64,000 bases of DNA, taken from the NCBI GenBank assembly GCA_023389575.1, contig JAEWEG010000066.1:62001-126000 (forward strand), written 5' to 3'. The DNA is from Chloroflexota bacterium (GTDB lineage: Bacteria > Chloroflexota > Chloroflexia > Thermomicrobiales > UBA6265). Positions 17,170 through 26,358 of the stretch are shown in pieces; the stretch's first letter is position 1; each line of letters begins with the position of its first letter. Both the position numbers and the translations under genes were made by a program. Below the pieces are notes generated by a model. That model was not told the origin of the DNA and did no database searches. It worked only from the letters and a program-made list of their open reading frames with translations.

Positions 17170-18177
17170 GTGACTCGCGGGATGGCCATGGAAAACCACG
17201 ACCGGCAACACGTGGCGGAAGTCTATACCATCAGTCAGGTGACTGAACTCACCGGCGTGCCGGAAAACACGATTCGCTCGTGGGAACGCCGGTTTGGACT
17301 GCCCGAGCCCGATAGAACTGCTGGTAAACAACGCCGCTACACGCGATCGGATGTCGACCTCATTCGGGCAATCCAGTCCGCCAGGGAGGCCGGTCGCACG
17401 ATGGACCAGGCCATCGCCGATGCCACCTCGGGAAGCACAGCCCGACCGGCCCCGGTCCTCCAGGTGGTTGCCGCGCCGGAGCAACCGTCTCCGCCCAAAG
17501 ACGACCCGGGCACGGATGTCCTCGCGGAATTCGCGCGACGCCTTTCGGCGACACTCACCCGGCTGGACCTATCGGAGGCCTCGCGAATCCTTTCAGACTC
17601 GCTCCTTGCCGTGCCGGTCGAAACCCTTGCGCGGCATGTATTGCTCGCGGCGGCTGATTCGCTGCGAACCGCGAATCTCCAGGGCGATCTCAACCAGTCA
17701 ACGTTGCTCTTGGCCCGCGAATGGCTCGAACGCAAGCTCATGGCCGCCTACGAGGCGTCCAATCCCGAGTCAGGCGATATTCACGCGCTGGTTCTCGGCT
17801 TCGACCATTTGACGGTGCCATCGATGATCCACGCCTATGGGATCGCACTGTCCCGCGGCGGATTCCGGACAACCATCGTCAACGTCGGCCTGGATCCGAC
17901 CACCGCTCGCGACCTGCTGGATGCGATTCGACCTGACTGCGTGGTGCTGCACGCGTCGTCTCCAGACGGCCATCTTGCCCGGAACGGAGCCACCAGGTTG
18001 ATCGATGGCCCCGTGGATGAACGTGATTGGCGGGGCCTCCTTGTGCATGCCGGCGAGGTCTCCAGCCCTGGGAACATATCGCGGGCACCCACGATCGGCG
18101 AAGATATGCTCATGGTCGCCCAGCAATTGCGACAGCTACTGAACACGCACAACGGAACGAACAGGGATAGCACATGA
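17170..18177 (+). CDS. MerR-family regulator with C-terminal B12-binding-like domain
   Basis: A 335-residue predicted transcription regulator. A MerR winged helix-turn-helix occupies about residues 18-85 (YTISQVTELTGVPENTIRSWERRFG, then QRRYTRSDVDLIRAIQ). A linker leads to a helical bundle (about 120-200) and a Rossmann-like domain (about 205-300, ALVLGFDHLTVPSMIHAYGIAL). This is the CarH/LitR layout. However, the usual cobalamin-ligand motif (DxHxxG) and the Trp/Glu-His signature of the four-helix bundle are not clear, so cobalamin binding and light sensing are doubtful. Its stop overlaps the namZ start (ATGA), which points to control of the MurNAc operon. In-frame ATGs at 17182 and 17188 are alternative starts. 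Confidence 0.8.
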   Translation: MTRGMAMENHDRQHVAEVYTISQVTELTGVPENTIRSWERRFGLPEPDRTAGKQRRYTRSDVDLIRAIQSAREAGRTMDQAIADATSGSTARPAPVLQVVAAPEQPSPPKDDPGTDVLAEFARRLSATLTRLDLSEASRILSDSLLAVPVETLARHVLLAAADSLRTANLQGDLNQSTLLLAREWLERKLMAAYEASNPESGDIHALVLGFDHLTVPSMIHAYGIALSRGGFRTTIVNVGLDPTTARDLLDAIRPDCVVLHASSPDGHLARNGATRLIDGPVDERDWRGLLVHAGEVSSPGNISRAPTIGEDMLMVAQQLRQLLNTHNGTNRDST

Positions 18178-19337
18178 ACCATGTTGAATCGGGATTGGAT
18201 CGATTCCTCGCCAACCCGCCGGACGTCGCCATTGGCGCCCGCCTCGGACTGCTGACCAATCCATCTGGGATCGATCACCACTTTCGGAGCTCAATTGACC
18301 TCATCCTCGAGCATCCAAAGCTCAACCTGGTCGCGCTCTTCGGCCCGGAACATGGCGTCCGGGGCGAAGCACAGGCGGGAGAGCATGTCGAAGCGGGAAC
18401 CGATCCGAGAACCGGACTGCCTGCCCACAGCCTGTATGGCGACACCCGGACCCCGAGCGCCGAGATGCTGTCAGGAATAGATGTCATGGTCGTCGATCTC
18501 CAGGACATCGGCGTACGGTACGCCACCTACCTGTCGTCCATCGCCTACCTGATCGACGCCTGCGCCGAGCACGACGTGCGAGTCGTCATCCTCGACCGGC
18601 CCAACCCCCTGGGTGGCTCCACCATCGGCGGAAACATCCTCGATCCCGAGTACGCCTCGTTCGTCGGCATCCATGCCATCCCCACCGTGCACGGACTGAC
18701 CATGGGCGAGTTCGGACGACTGTGGGCCGCGGATAACCAGCGCCCAGAGCCCACGGTGGTTGCGATGGGCGGCTGGCGACGCGACATGTTTTATGACGAC
18801 ACAGACCTTCCGTGGGTTTTCCCTTCGCCGAATCTGCCAACCCTCGATTCGGTCGAGCTCTATCCCGCCACCTGCCTGATCGAGGGCACGGTGCTCTCCG
18901 AGGGACGCGGGACAACCCGCCCGTTCGAGATGATTGGTGCTCCCTGGGTCGATCCCGAGGCATTGGCGAGCGAACTCCGCTTGCTGGACCTGCCGGGCGT
19001 GGCCTATCGCCCCGTCTACTTCACGCCCGCGTTCTCCAAGCACCAGGGAGAGCGATGCGGGGGCGTCCAGTTCTACGTCACCAGTCGATCGGACTTCGAT
19101 GGCGTACGGCTCGGCCCACACTTGCTGGCCACGATCAAGCGCCTCTACCCGAACGAATTCGCGTGGATTCCGCCGCGAAACGTGAAGTACTTCATTGACC
19201 TGCTGGCGGGAGGCACGGACCTCCGCACGACGATAGATGAAGCCGGTTCCATCGACCAGATGCTCGAATCCTGGAACCAGCAGAGCCAGGAGTTCGCTGA
19301 ACGACGAGCCAGCATCCTGTTGTATGACGGTGAGTAG
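18174..19337 (+). CDS. namZ: DUF1343 / NamZ-type exo-beta-N-acetylmuramidase
   Basis: A 387-residue protein of the DUF1343 family, whose characterised Bacillus member NamZ removes terminal MurNAc from peptidoglycan fragments. Family blocks seen are GLLTNPSGID, VALFGPEHGVRGEAQAGEHV, PAHSLYGDTRTPSAEML, VVDLQDIGVRYATYLSS, VVILDRPNPLGG and LSEGRGTTRPFEMIGAPW. No signal peptide is visible, unlike the secreted Bacillus enzyme, so it would act on MurNAc-GlcNAc in the cytoplasm. It overlaps the regulator by 4 bases and precedes murQ by 24. The activity is inferred from family and neighbours. Confidence 0.85.
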   Translation: MNHVESGLDRFLANPPDVAIGARLGLLTNPSGIDHHFRSSIDLILEHPKLNLVALFGPEHGVRGEAQAGEHVEAGTDPRTGLPAHSLYGDTRTPSAEMLSGIDVMVVDLQDIGVRYATYLSSIAYLIDACAEHDVRVVILDRPNPLGGSTIGGNILDPEYASFVGIHAIPTVHGLTMGEFGRLWAADNQRPEPTVVAMGGWRRDMFYDDTDLPWVFPSPNLPTLDSVELYPATCLIEGTVLSEGRGTTRPFEMIGAPWVDPEALASELRLLDLPGVAYRPVYFTPAFSKHQGERCGGVQFYVTSRSDFDGVRLGPHLLATIKRLYPNEFAWIPPRNVKYFIDLLAGGTDLRTTIDEAGSIDQMLESWNQQSQEFAERRASILLYDGE

Positions 19338-19361
19338 ACACGAGCAATTCGAGGAAAAAAC

Positions 19362-20285
19362 GTGACCAACAATGAACCCGCGATCGATCTCTCGGTCCTC
19401 GCGACGGAACAACGCAACGCCGCCAGCAACGACCTCGATACCCTGGACACCCTCGGGATCGTGACGGTCATCAACAACGAGGACCATCTCGTCGCCGCCG
19501 CGGTGAAGCGCGAATTGCCGCAGGTAGCGATGGCGGTCGATGCCATCGTCGAGGCGATCCAGTCAGGCGGGCGGCTCATCTACATCGGAGCGGGAACGTC
19601 CGGACGGCTCGGCGTGCTCGATGCATCCGAAAATCCTCCGACCTTTAATACCGATCCTGGCCTGGTCGTCGGACTCATCGCGGGAGGCGATCACGCATTG
19701 CGTCACCCGATCGAGCAGGTGGAGGATCGTCCCGAAGAGGGCTGCAAGGCGCTGGAAGAGATCAATCTCGACCGGCGGGATATGGTCGTTGGCATCGCGG
19801 CGAGCGGCCGAACACCCTTCGTGCTGGGAGCGGTTGACTACGCGCGGTCACTCGGCTGCGTGACCGTCGGCGTCTGCAACTCACCGGGTTCCGAGCTCTC
19901 GAAGCACGTGGACATCGCCATCGCTCCGGTCGTCGGCCCCGAGGTCATCACCGGCTCGACCAGGATGAAGGCGGGAACGGCCCAGAAGATGGTGCTGAAC
20001 ATGCTGACCACCGCCTCGATGGTGAAACTCGGCAAGACCTACGGCAACCTGATGGTCGATGTGCAGTCGACGAACGCCAAGCTTCGCCAGCGAGCGGTCC
20101 GCATCGTGATGGAAGCGACGGGCGTGGACCAGCCGACCGCAAGGCAAGCCCTGCTCGACGCAAACGGCGAGGTGAAGACGGCGATCGTCGCGGTGGCGCT
20201 GGGTGAGCCGGCGGGCTTGGCCAGGCAGCGCGTCGAAGCCGCCGGTGGCGTGGTTCGGTGGGCGCTCGAAGACGAATCGCGATGA
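19362..20285 (+). CDS. murQ: N-acetylmuramic acid 6-phosphate etherase
   Basis: SIS-domain lyase that cleaves the lactyl ether of MurNAc-6-phosphate to GlcNAc-6-phosphate and lactate. The 307 residues carry the family core IYIGAGTSGRLGVLDASE, followed by GGDHALRHPIEQVEDRPEEG and GPEVITGSTRMKAGTAQKMVLNM. The catalytic glutamate of DASE is kept, but the residue after it is Asn (ENPP) where most homologues have Cys (ECPP). The GTG start at 19362 has GAGG 7 bases upstream. It sits between namZ and the kinase gene, whose start overlaps the murQ stop. Confidence 0.93.
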   Translation: MTNNEPAIDLSVLATEQRNAASNDLDTLDTLGIVTVINNEDHLVAAAVKRELPQVAMAVDAIVEAIQSGGRLIYIGAGTSGRLGVLDASENPPTFNTDPGLVVGLIAGGDHALRHPIEQVEDRPEEGCKALEEINLDRRDMVVGIAASGRTPFVLGAVDYARSLGCVTVGVCNSPGSELSKHVDIAIAPVVGPEVITGSTRMKAGTAQKMVLNMLTTASMVKLGKTYGNLMVDVQSTNAKLRQRAVRIVMEATGVDQPTARQALLDANGEVKTAIVAVALGEPAGLARQRVEAAGGVVRWALEDESR

Positions 20286-21208
20286 GCACCGCTATTTACG
20301 CGGGAATTGACGGAGGCGGAACGAAAACGGCGTTCGTCATCATCGATGCCGTCGGCAACGAACTCGCGAGACACCAGGCCACGACCTCCAACGCGGCGGT
20401 CGTCGGTCACGATCGGGCCGGCTCGACACTTCGCGAGGGTCTCCTCGCCGCGATCGGCAAGGCTGGGGCCAATCTCGAACTCCAGGGAGCCTGGTTCGGA
20501 CTCTCCGGCAGCGATCGCCCCGAAGACCAGGCGAAGCTGCTTCCATTCGTGAACGACCTTGCGCCAGTGGTCCGCATGTCGAACGACGCCGAACTCGTAC
20601 TCGGCGCGCTGAGCGACTCGATCGGGATCGCGGTGGTGTCTGGAACCGGCTCCATCGCCTACGGACGAAACGCCTCCGGAGACCGAGCCAGGTCGGGCGG
20701 CTGGGGCCAGATCATTGGCGACGAGGGCAGTGGCTATGATGTCGCGCGACGGATGCTGGACGCCTACGCCCGAGAAATCGACGGCCGAGGACCGGCAACC
20801 ACCTGCACATCCCGCCTGATGACGCATCTCGACCTGAAAGAGCCGTTTCAGATCATTTCGTGGGTGTATGCGAGCGAAACGTCCAAAGGCGATATCGCCG
20901 CGCTGTCCGCGATCGTCGTCGAGGAGGCCACGGCCGGGGACGAGGTCGCCAGAGATATCATCCGGGAATCCGCGCGGGAACTCGCGGTGACGGTGGGCGC
21001 GGCGGCGCGAAGACTTGGCTTCGCGAGCCGGCTCCCCGTCGCGCTCACCGGTGGCATGCTGCTCCATATCCCCTCGTTCCGGGAAGCCATGATTGACAAG
21101 GTCCGCGAGGACTGGCCTGAACTCGACGTGCACCTGGTGGCGGACCCAGCAATCACCGCCGCCCAAGCCATGGCCCGAGCCGCCAGCGAAGGAAGATCAC
21201 ATTCATGA
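20282..21208 (+). CDS. BadF/BadG-type N-acetylglucosamine/N-acetylmuramic acid kinase
   Basis: A 308-residue ASKHA-fold kinase. YAGIDGGGTKTAFVI is the phosphate 1 loop, and VVSGTGSIAYGRNASG with RSGGWGQIIGDEGSGYDVARR is the typical BadF/BcrA block. A C-terminal ALTGGML adenosine loop is present. The family includes MurK of Clostridium, which phosphorylates both MurNAc and GlcNAc. Here it lies between murQ and nagA with ATGA overlaps on both sides, so it probably supplies MurNAc-6-P to MurQ and GlcNAc-6-P to NagA. The start at 20282 is preferred to an in-frame upstream start because of this overlap. Substrate preference cannot be read from sequence. Confidence 0.88.
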   Translation: MSTAIYAGIDGGGTKTAFVIIDAVGNELARHQATTSNAAVVGHDRAGSTLREGLLAAIGKAGANLELQGAWFGLSGSDRPEDQAKLLPFVNDLAPVVRMSNDAELVLGALSDSIGIAVVSGTGSIAYGRNASGDRARSGGWGQIIGDEGSGYDVARRMLDAYAREIDGRGPATTCTSRLMTHLDLKEPFQIISWVYASETSKGDIAALSAIVVEEATAGDEVARDIIRESARELAVTVGAAARRLGFASRLPVALTGGMLLHIPSFREAMIDKVREDWPELDVHLVADPAITAAQAMARAASEGRSHS

Positions 21209-22350
21209 GCACCACGACCTATGCGATACGCGGCCGAATGCTCTTCGGCACAAGCCTCGAACCGGGAACCTTGGTGGTTTCCGGAGACCAGATCGAACGC
21301 ATCGTCCGGGGCCACGATCGGAATGGCGATCTCCCAGGCATGGTGCTTGACGCGGCCATCGTGTCTCCAGGCATGATCGACCTCCAGGTCAACGGAGCGG
21401 ACGGCGTGGAGGCGGACGACCACCCGCGTCACATCGAACAGATCTCGCGGTGGTCGGTAAAGTCGGGGGTAACCGCCTGGTTGCCAACCGTGGTCACCGC
21501 TCCCGCGGATCTGTACCCCCGGGTGTTCGACGGCTGGACCGAGGTGGACACTACGATCGGCGCGACTCCTCTCGGATGGCACCTCGAAGGCCCCTTCCTC
21601 TCCCCCGCTCGCAAGGGAGCCCATCAGCTCCGTTACATCGAGGGCGCGACGGAGGACATCTTCGCCAACTGGCTGGATCAGGACTCCATCCGGCTGGTGA
21701 CGCTCGCGCCGGAGCGTGACGGCGCCCACGACAAGATCCGGAAGCTGGTGGACCGCGGCGTGCTCGTCAGCCTGGGTCACACGGACGCGACCTATGACGA
21801 GTTTCGAGCCGGAGTGGATCTCGGGGCCACCAAGGCCACCCATCTGTTCAACGCCATGTCTCCCATGCACCATCGCAACCCCGGCGCGATGATCGCGACG
21901 ATGACCGACGACCGCGTCACCGCCGGCATCATCCCCGACGCCGTCCACAGCCATCCCGCCACCGTGAGACTCGCGATCCAGGCCAAGGGACCAGACCGCA
22001 TCGCGGTGGTATCCGACATGATTTCCTCGGCGGGACTCGGTCCTGGTGTCTATGACCTGGGCGGTCAGCAGGTACATGTCGATGAAACGACGGCGAAGCT
22101 CGAGGATGGGACGCTGGCGGGGTCGGTGCTGACCATGGACCAGGCGGTGCGAAACCTCGTCGAATGGGGAAATGTCCCGGTGGGAGCGGCATTGCACATG
22201 TGCACGAACGTGCCGGCGAGACTGCTGGATGATGCGACCCGCGGGCGACTCGTGGCGGGACTGCGGGCCGACCTGACGCTGTGGTCGGCCGACCTGACCG
22301 TCGAGCGAACGATCGTCGGCGGCGTGGTTCAGCACGGCGGGCAACCGTGA
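21205..22350 (+). CDS. nagA: N-acetylglucosamine-6-phosphate deacetylase
   Basis: Amidohydrolase of 381 residues that deacetylates GlcNAc-6-P to glucosamine-6-P. Landmarks are SPGMIDLQVNGADG (the Q-x-N form of the first metal site, typical of single-metal NagA), GWHLEGPFLSPARKGAH, SLGHTDATYDE, THLFNAMSPMHHRNPG, DAVHSHP and the catalytic aspartate in VVSDMISSAG. It is the last gene of the predicted MurNAc/GlcNAc operon. nagB is not in the window. It overlaps the kinase stop by ATGA. The 120-base gap before gatC suggests a separate transcript there. Confidence 0.93.
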   Translation: MSTTTYAIRGRMLFGTSLEPGTLVVSGDQIERIVRGHDRNGDLPGMVLDAAIVSPGMIDLQVNGADGVEADDHPRHIEQISRWSVKSGVTAWLPTVVTAPADLYPRVFDGWTEVDTTIGATPLGWHLEGPFLSPARKGAHQLRYIEGATEDIFANWLDQDSIRLVTLAPERDGAHDKIRKLVDRGVLVSLGHTDATYDEFRAGVDLGATKATHLFNAMSPMHHRNPGAMIATMTDDRVTAGIIPDAVHSHPATVRLAIQAKGPDRIAVVSDMISSAGLGPGVYDLGGQQVHVDETTAKLEDGTLAGSVLTMDQAVRNLVEWGNVPVGAALHMCTNVPARLLDDATRGRLVAGLRADLTLWSADLTVERTIVGGVVQHGGQP

Positions 22351-22470
22351 TTCCTCACGATGGCCATCTGGTACCATGAACCGTTGAAATCCCCGCGATC
22401 GCGGTGGAATCCCCAACTCCAAGACACGCCCTGAGCATGCGGAATCAAGGGCACACCATCGGGAGAAATC

Positions 22471-22781
22471 ATGTCCCTGACCATAGATGACGTCCAGCAC
22501 GTGGCGAGTCTCGCCCGGCTTGGCCTCACGGACGAAGAGGCCGAGCGGATGCGCGAGGACCTTTCCTCGATTCTCGAACACATCGAGGTGCTGCAGCAGG
22601 TCGATACCGGCTCCATCCCTCCCACCGCGCAGGTCAACTCGCTGACCAACGTACTCAGGCCGGATGAGGTGCGTGGATCGCTCTCGCGGGAAGCGGCGCT
22701 GGCCAATGCGCCGCTCAGCCGCGATGGCTTCATCGAGGTCAAGGCTGTCCTTGGAGACGGCGGTTCGGAAGGAGGCGGCGC

Positions 22782-22785
<4 letters not shown>
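22471..22785 (+). CDS. gatC: aspartyl/glutamyl-tRNA amidotransferase subunit C
   Basis: Small scaffold subunit (104 residues) of the GatCAB amidotransferase that converts Glu-tRNA(Gln) and Asp-tRNA(Asn). Family features are DVQHVASLARLGLTDEEAERM, then ILEHIEVLQQVDT and the C-terminal LRPDEVRGSLSREAALANAP. GGGAG lies 6 bases before the ATG. The stop overlaps the gatA GTG start (GTGA). gatB is not in the window. Confidence 0.95.
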
Positions 22786-24242
<1,457 letters not shown>

Positions 24243-24252
24243 GCTCACCTCT

Positions 24253-24300
24253 CACGACAAAGGAGCCCGCTACCTCCCGGCGGCGGGCTCCTTTGTCGTG
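24253..24300 (+). terminator. terminator after gatA
   Basis: A perfect 18-bp stem (24253-24270 with 24283-24300) with a 12-base loop starts 10 bases after the gatA stop. The 3' arm contains CTCCTTTGTCGTG. No long T-run follows, but the stem is the strongest in the window. Confidence 0.8.
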
Positions 24301-24402
24301 GAATGGGTTGTTGGATTCTTGACCTCGAACGCTCAACCTAGCCATCAGCGGACCGATTGAGCGACTTCATCCTCAAAACAGGAGATTCCGACCCGAAATG
24401 GC

Positions 24403-24430
24403 TTGAACATCGGCGAAATGTGACTATAAT
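24403..24430 (+). promoter_or_regulatory. tRNA-Lys promoter
   Basis: TTGAAC (24403-24408), a 16-base spacer and a consensus TATAAT (24425-24430). The -10 box ends 6 bases before the first tRNA base, so transcription would begin at or next to the mature 5' end. Confidence 0.85.
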
Positions 24431-24436
24431 TCTCCC

Positions 24437-24511
24437 GGGCCTCTAGCTCAACGGCAGAGCAACGGACTCTTAATCCGCAGGTTCAGGGTTCGAATCCCTG
24501 GGGGCCCACCA
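24437..24511 (+). tRNA. tRNA-Lys (anticodon CTT), CCA encoded
   Basis: A full cloverleaf can be drawn: acceptor GGGCCTC with GGGGCCC, D arm GCTC...GAGC, anticodon loop CTCTTAA giving CTT (Lys, AAG codons), T arm CAGGG-TTCGAAT-CCCTG, discriminator A and an encoded CCA. The top pair of the anticodon stem is an A/C mismatch. It is flanked by its own promoter and a terminator, so it is a monocistronic unit. Confidence 0.97.
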
Positions 24512-24522
24512 CGAATCAAAGT

Positions 24523-24555
24523 ACCAACGGCCACCCGAATCGGGTGGCCGTTGGT
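24523..24555 (+). terminator. terminator after tRNA-Lys
   Basis: A stem of at least 14 bp (24523-24536 with 24542-24555) around a short GAATC loop, followed by GCTTTCTC. It may also serve the convergent kinase gene. Confidence 0.8.
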
Positions 24556-24587
24556 GCTTTCTCGAGCCACTCGGCGAGGGGAATGGT

Positions 24588-25265
24588 TCACCGCCGCTGC
24601 TCGCTCTCCTCTTCCTCGTCGTAGCCATAGTAGTCGCTGTAATAGCCGCCTCCGGTTCGTCCCTTCTGCCGATTCATCACCACGCCAACGATCCGGCTGC
24701 CGGCTCCCTGGAGGGTCGTGGCGGCCTGCCTCAGCGCATCCACCCGGGTATCGTGGGACTGGCAGACGAGCAGGACGCCGTCCGCGTGGGCCGAGATCGC
24801 CAGGGCATCGCTCGCCGCGAGAATCGGCGGCGAATCGATGAGGACCACGTCCACCTGTCCCGAAATCTTCTCCATCATCCGCTTGAACCGGGTCGAGCTC
24901 AGGAGATCGGACGGGTTGGGCGGGATGGGCCCACTCGGCACGATGAAGAGTCCGGGTGTATCCAGCATCTGGGCCGATTGCTCCCATGGCTGATCGGGGT
25001 TCGTCAGGAGGCTGGTGAGGCCGTGCTCGTTGGACACTCCGAAGATCCGGTGCTGGGTCGGGCGACGCAGGTCGGCGTCAACGATCACCGTCCACAACCC
25101 CGCCTGCGCCATCGTGACCGCAAGATTCGCGGTGGTGGTGCTTTTTCCCTCACCCGGGCCAGGACTGGTGACGATGAGCGACCGGATCGGATTGGCCGCC
25201 GACGCGAACTCCAGATTGGTACGAAGCACTCGGGCTCTCTTTTGCTTCGCCTGAGGTCTTACCAA
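24588..25265 (-). CDS. CpsD/CapB-type bacterial tyrosine kinase domain, N-terminus apparently truncated
   Basis: A 225-residue BY-kinase. Walker A is GPGEGKSTT (36-44), A' VIVDADLRRP (60-69), Walker B VVLIDSPP, and the tail carries a tyrosine cluster GGGYYSDYYGYDEEEE (five Tyr, about 208-215), the usual autophosphorylation site in exopolysaccharide control. Homology begins abruptly at RTNLEFASA, while the preceding dozen residues look unrelated. The only start codons are weak (TTG at 25265, or a GTG within the RTNL region), without a clear ribosome site. No Wzz-type partner domain lies upstream; instead comes about 1 kb of decayed sequence. It may be the cut C-terminal end of a Wzz-kinase fusion or a standalone CpsD of uncertain start. 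Confidence 0.7.
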   Translation of the reverse strand: MVRPQAKQKRARVLRTNLEFASAANPIRSLIVTSPGPGEGKSTTTANLAVTMAQAGLWTVIVDADLRRPTQHRIFGVSNEHGLTSLLTNPDQPWEQSAQMLDTPGLFIVPSGPIPPNPSDLLSSTRFKRMMEKISGQVDVVLIDSPPILAASDALAISAHADGVLLVCQSHDTRVDALRQAATTLQGAGSRIVGVVMNRQKGRTGGGYYSDYYGYDEEEESEQRR

Positions 25266-25454
25266 TGAGATGCCAAACTTGGATATTTACCCTTTGGTGT
25301 TTCGACAGTTGATTCGACAGTAGGGCGCCGATGGTATGTAGAACCATGCCAACTTTGCGCTTGCTCGACGCCTCTGGTCAATCCTGGAGCAATGGCGATT
25401 TGCGGGAGGGCTACAGGTGAGCGGTGTCCCAACTGGAAGACGGGGAAGGCAGCG
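25266..25454. other. non-coding spacer beside decayed locus
   Basis: No gene, RNA or convincing repeat is visible. The sequence is less GC-biased near 25260-25330 than its surroundings. It separates the truncated kinase from the transposase remnant. Confidence 0.4.
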
Positions 25455-26138
25455 TCACACGAGCGCGCCGGACGGATCGTGCTGAATCAAGCCCAGGCAC
25501 ACTTCCCGCAGCACATTCAAAATCTTCTGGACCGGCTCGCTCCGCACCCAGACGCCGTCCCGCGAGGGCACCATCGCCGCATCGACACTGAGCACCTGCA
25601 GGTCCGGGCCCGGTGGGCTGGGCGGGTAGCTAGCGTACTAGGCGGTCACCGCGGCAAGCGGCTTCGGTCCAGCGACGGACGGTCTCGTGGTCCATCGCGA
25701 TCCCCCACGTCTCGGCCAGGACATCCGCCGCCTCGGCGAACGGCAGCCGCATGCCCAGCCGGACCGCCAGGGCGATCACCGGTGGCGGGAAGGGCGTCTG
25801 GGGGAGCAAGCCAAGGGTCTTATCGGAGGGGGGCTAGCCCAGTCCCACAGGCCGGACAGGTCTGGTGGGAGCGGGTGAGGGTGATCGGCTCGCCGCCATT
25901 GGTGACCACGGTCCGGTCGTGGTTCCAGCGTGCCTGGAGAGGGCGGCCACAGGTCGGGCGGGCCGGTGCGGCATCGGTGTCGGTCACCACCTCGCCTAGG
26001 AGCTGGCCCCGAAGGTGATCGAGCGGCGGTCGAGTTCCTGTTCGATCTCGGTCCAGGTCGCCGCTGGTCGCTCCCGGCGCCAGGCGTGGAGAGCGGATTC
26101 CATCGCGGACCTGCGGTCGGTGGGGACGGTTCAGGCAT
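25455..26138 (-). pseudogene. decayed transposase remnant (ISKra4/ISLre2-like), multiple frameshifts
   Basis: Pieces of one transposase appear in order in different frames on the minus strand. First is ALHAWRRERPAATWTEIEQE (from about 26090). A frame change then gives a zinc module PTCGRPLQARWNHDRTVVT...CPACGTGLAPL (about 25980-25823), ending in a stop. Next is ALAVRLGMRLPFAEAADVLA with WGIAMDHETVRRWTEAA (about 25790-25660), a stop, and LQVLSVDAAMVPSRDGVWV (about 25600-25530), which contains the likely first catalytic aspartate. The rest of the catalytic domain is missing. At least three disruptions make it non-functional. The family name is inferred from this motif order. No terminal inverted repeats were found. 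Confidence 0.65.
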
Positions 26139-26358
26139 GGCGGGCTCCTCACGCACGGGACAGGGACCAGTCCCTCCAGCCTACCTCCCCTCGTCCGCTG
26201 CAACATCCTGAGTCACACTCATGAATCGGCAAGATAGTGGACAAGCAATCATTCACATGGTAGGTTGATCGTGCACTCCGCAGCAAAACGGATTTGCTCG
26301 ACATCAATCATGTCGGCTTGGTGCACCGATGCTAGGCAACACGAGGAAGCGCAACACG
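26139..26358. other. intergenic region upstream of the cold-shock gene
   Basis: 220 bases without a gene. It presumably holds the cold-shock gene promoter and leader, but I see no clear -35/-10 pair. Its left end adjoins the transposase remnant. Confidence 0.35.

Noticed and set aside
17170..18177. Light-sensing CarH-type photoreceptor
   Set aside because: Domain layout fits, but the cobalamin-ligand motif and the Trp/Glu-His bundle signature are not evident, so I call it only B12-binding-like.
18471..19487. 338-codon minus-strand frame opposite namZ
   Set aside because: Antisense shadow; the plus-strand namZ has full family similarity and start/stop overlaps with neighbours.
20848..22581. 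577-codon minus-strand frame opposite the kinase, nagA and gatC
   Set aside because: Spans three real plus-strand genes; no motif and Arg/His-rich composition typical of antisense frames.
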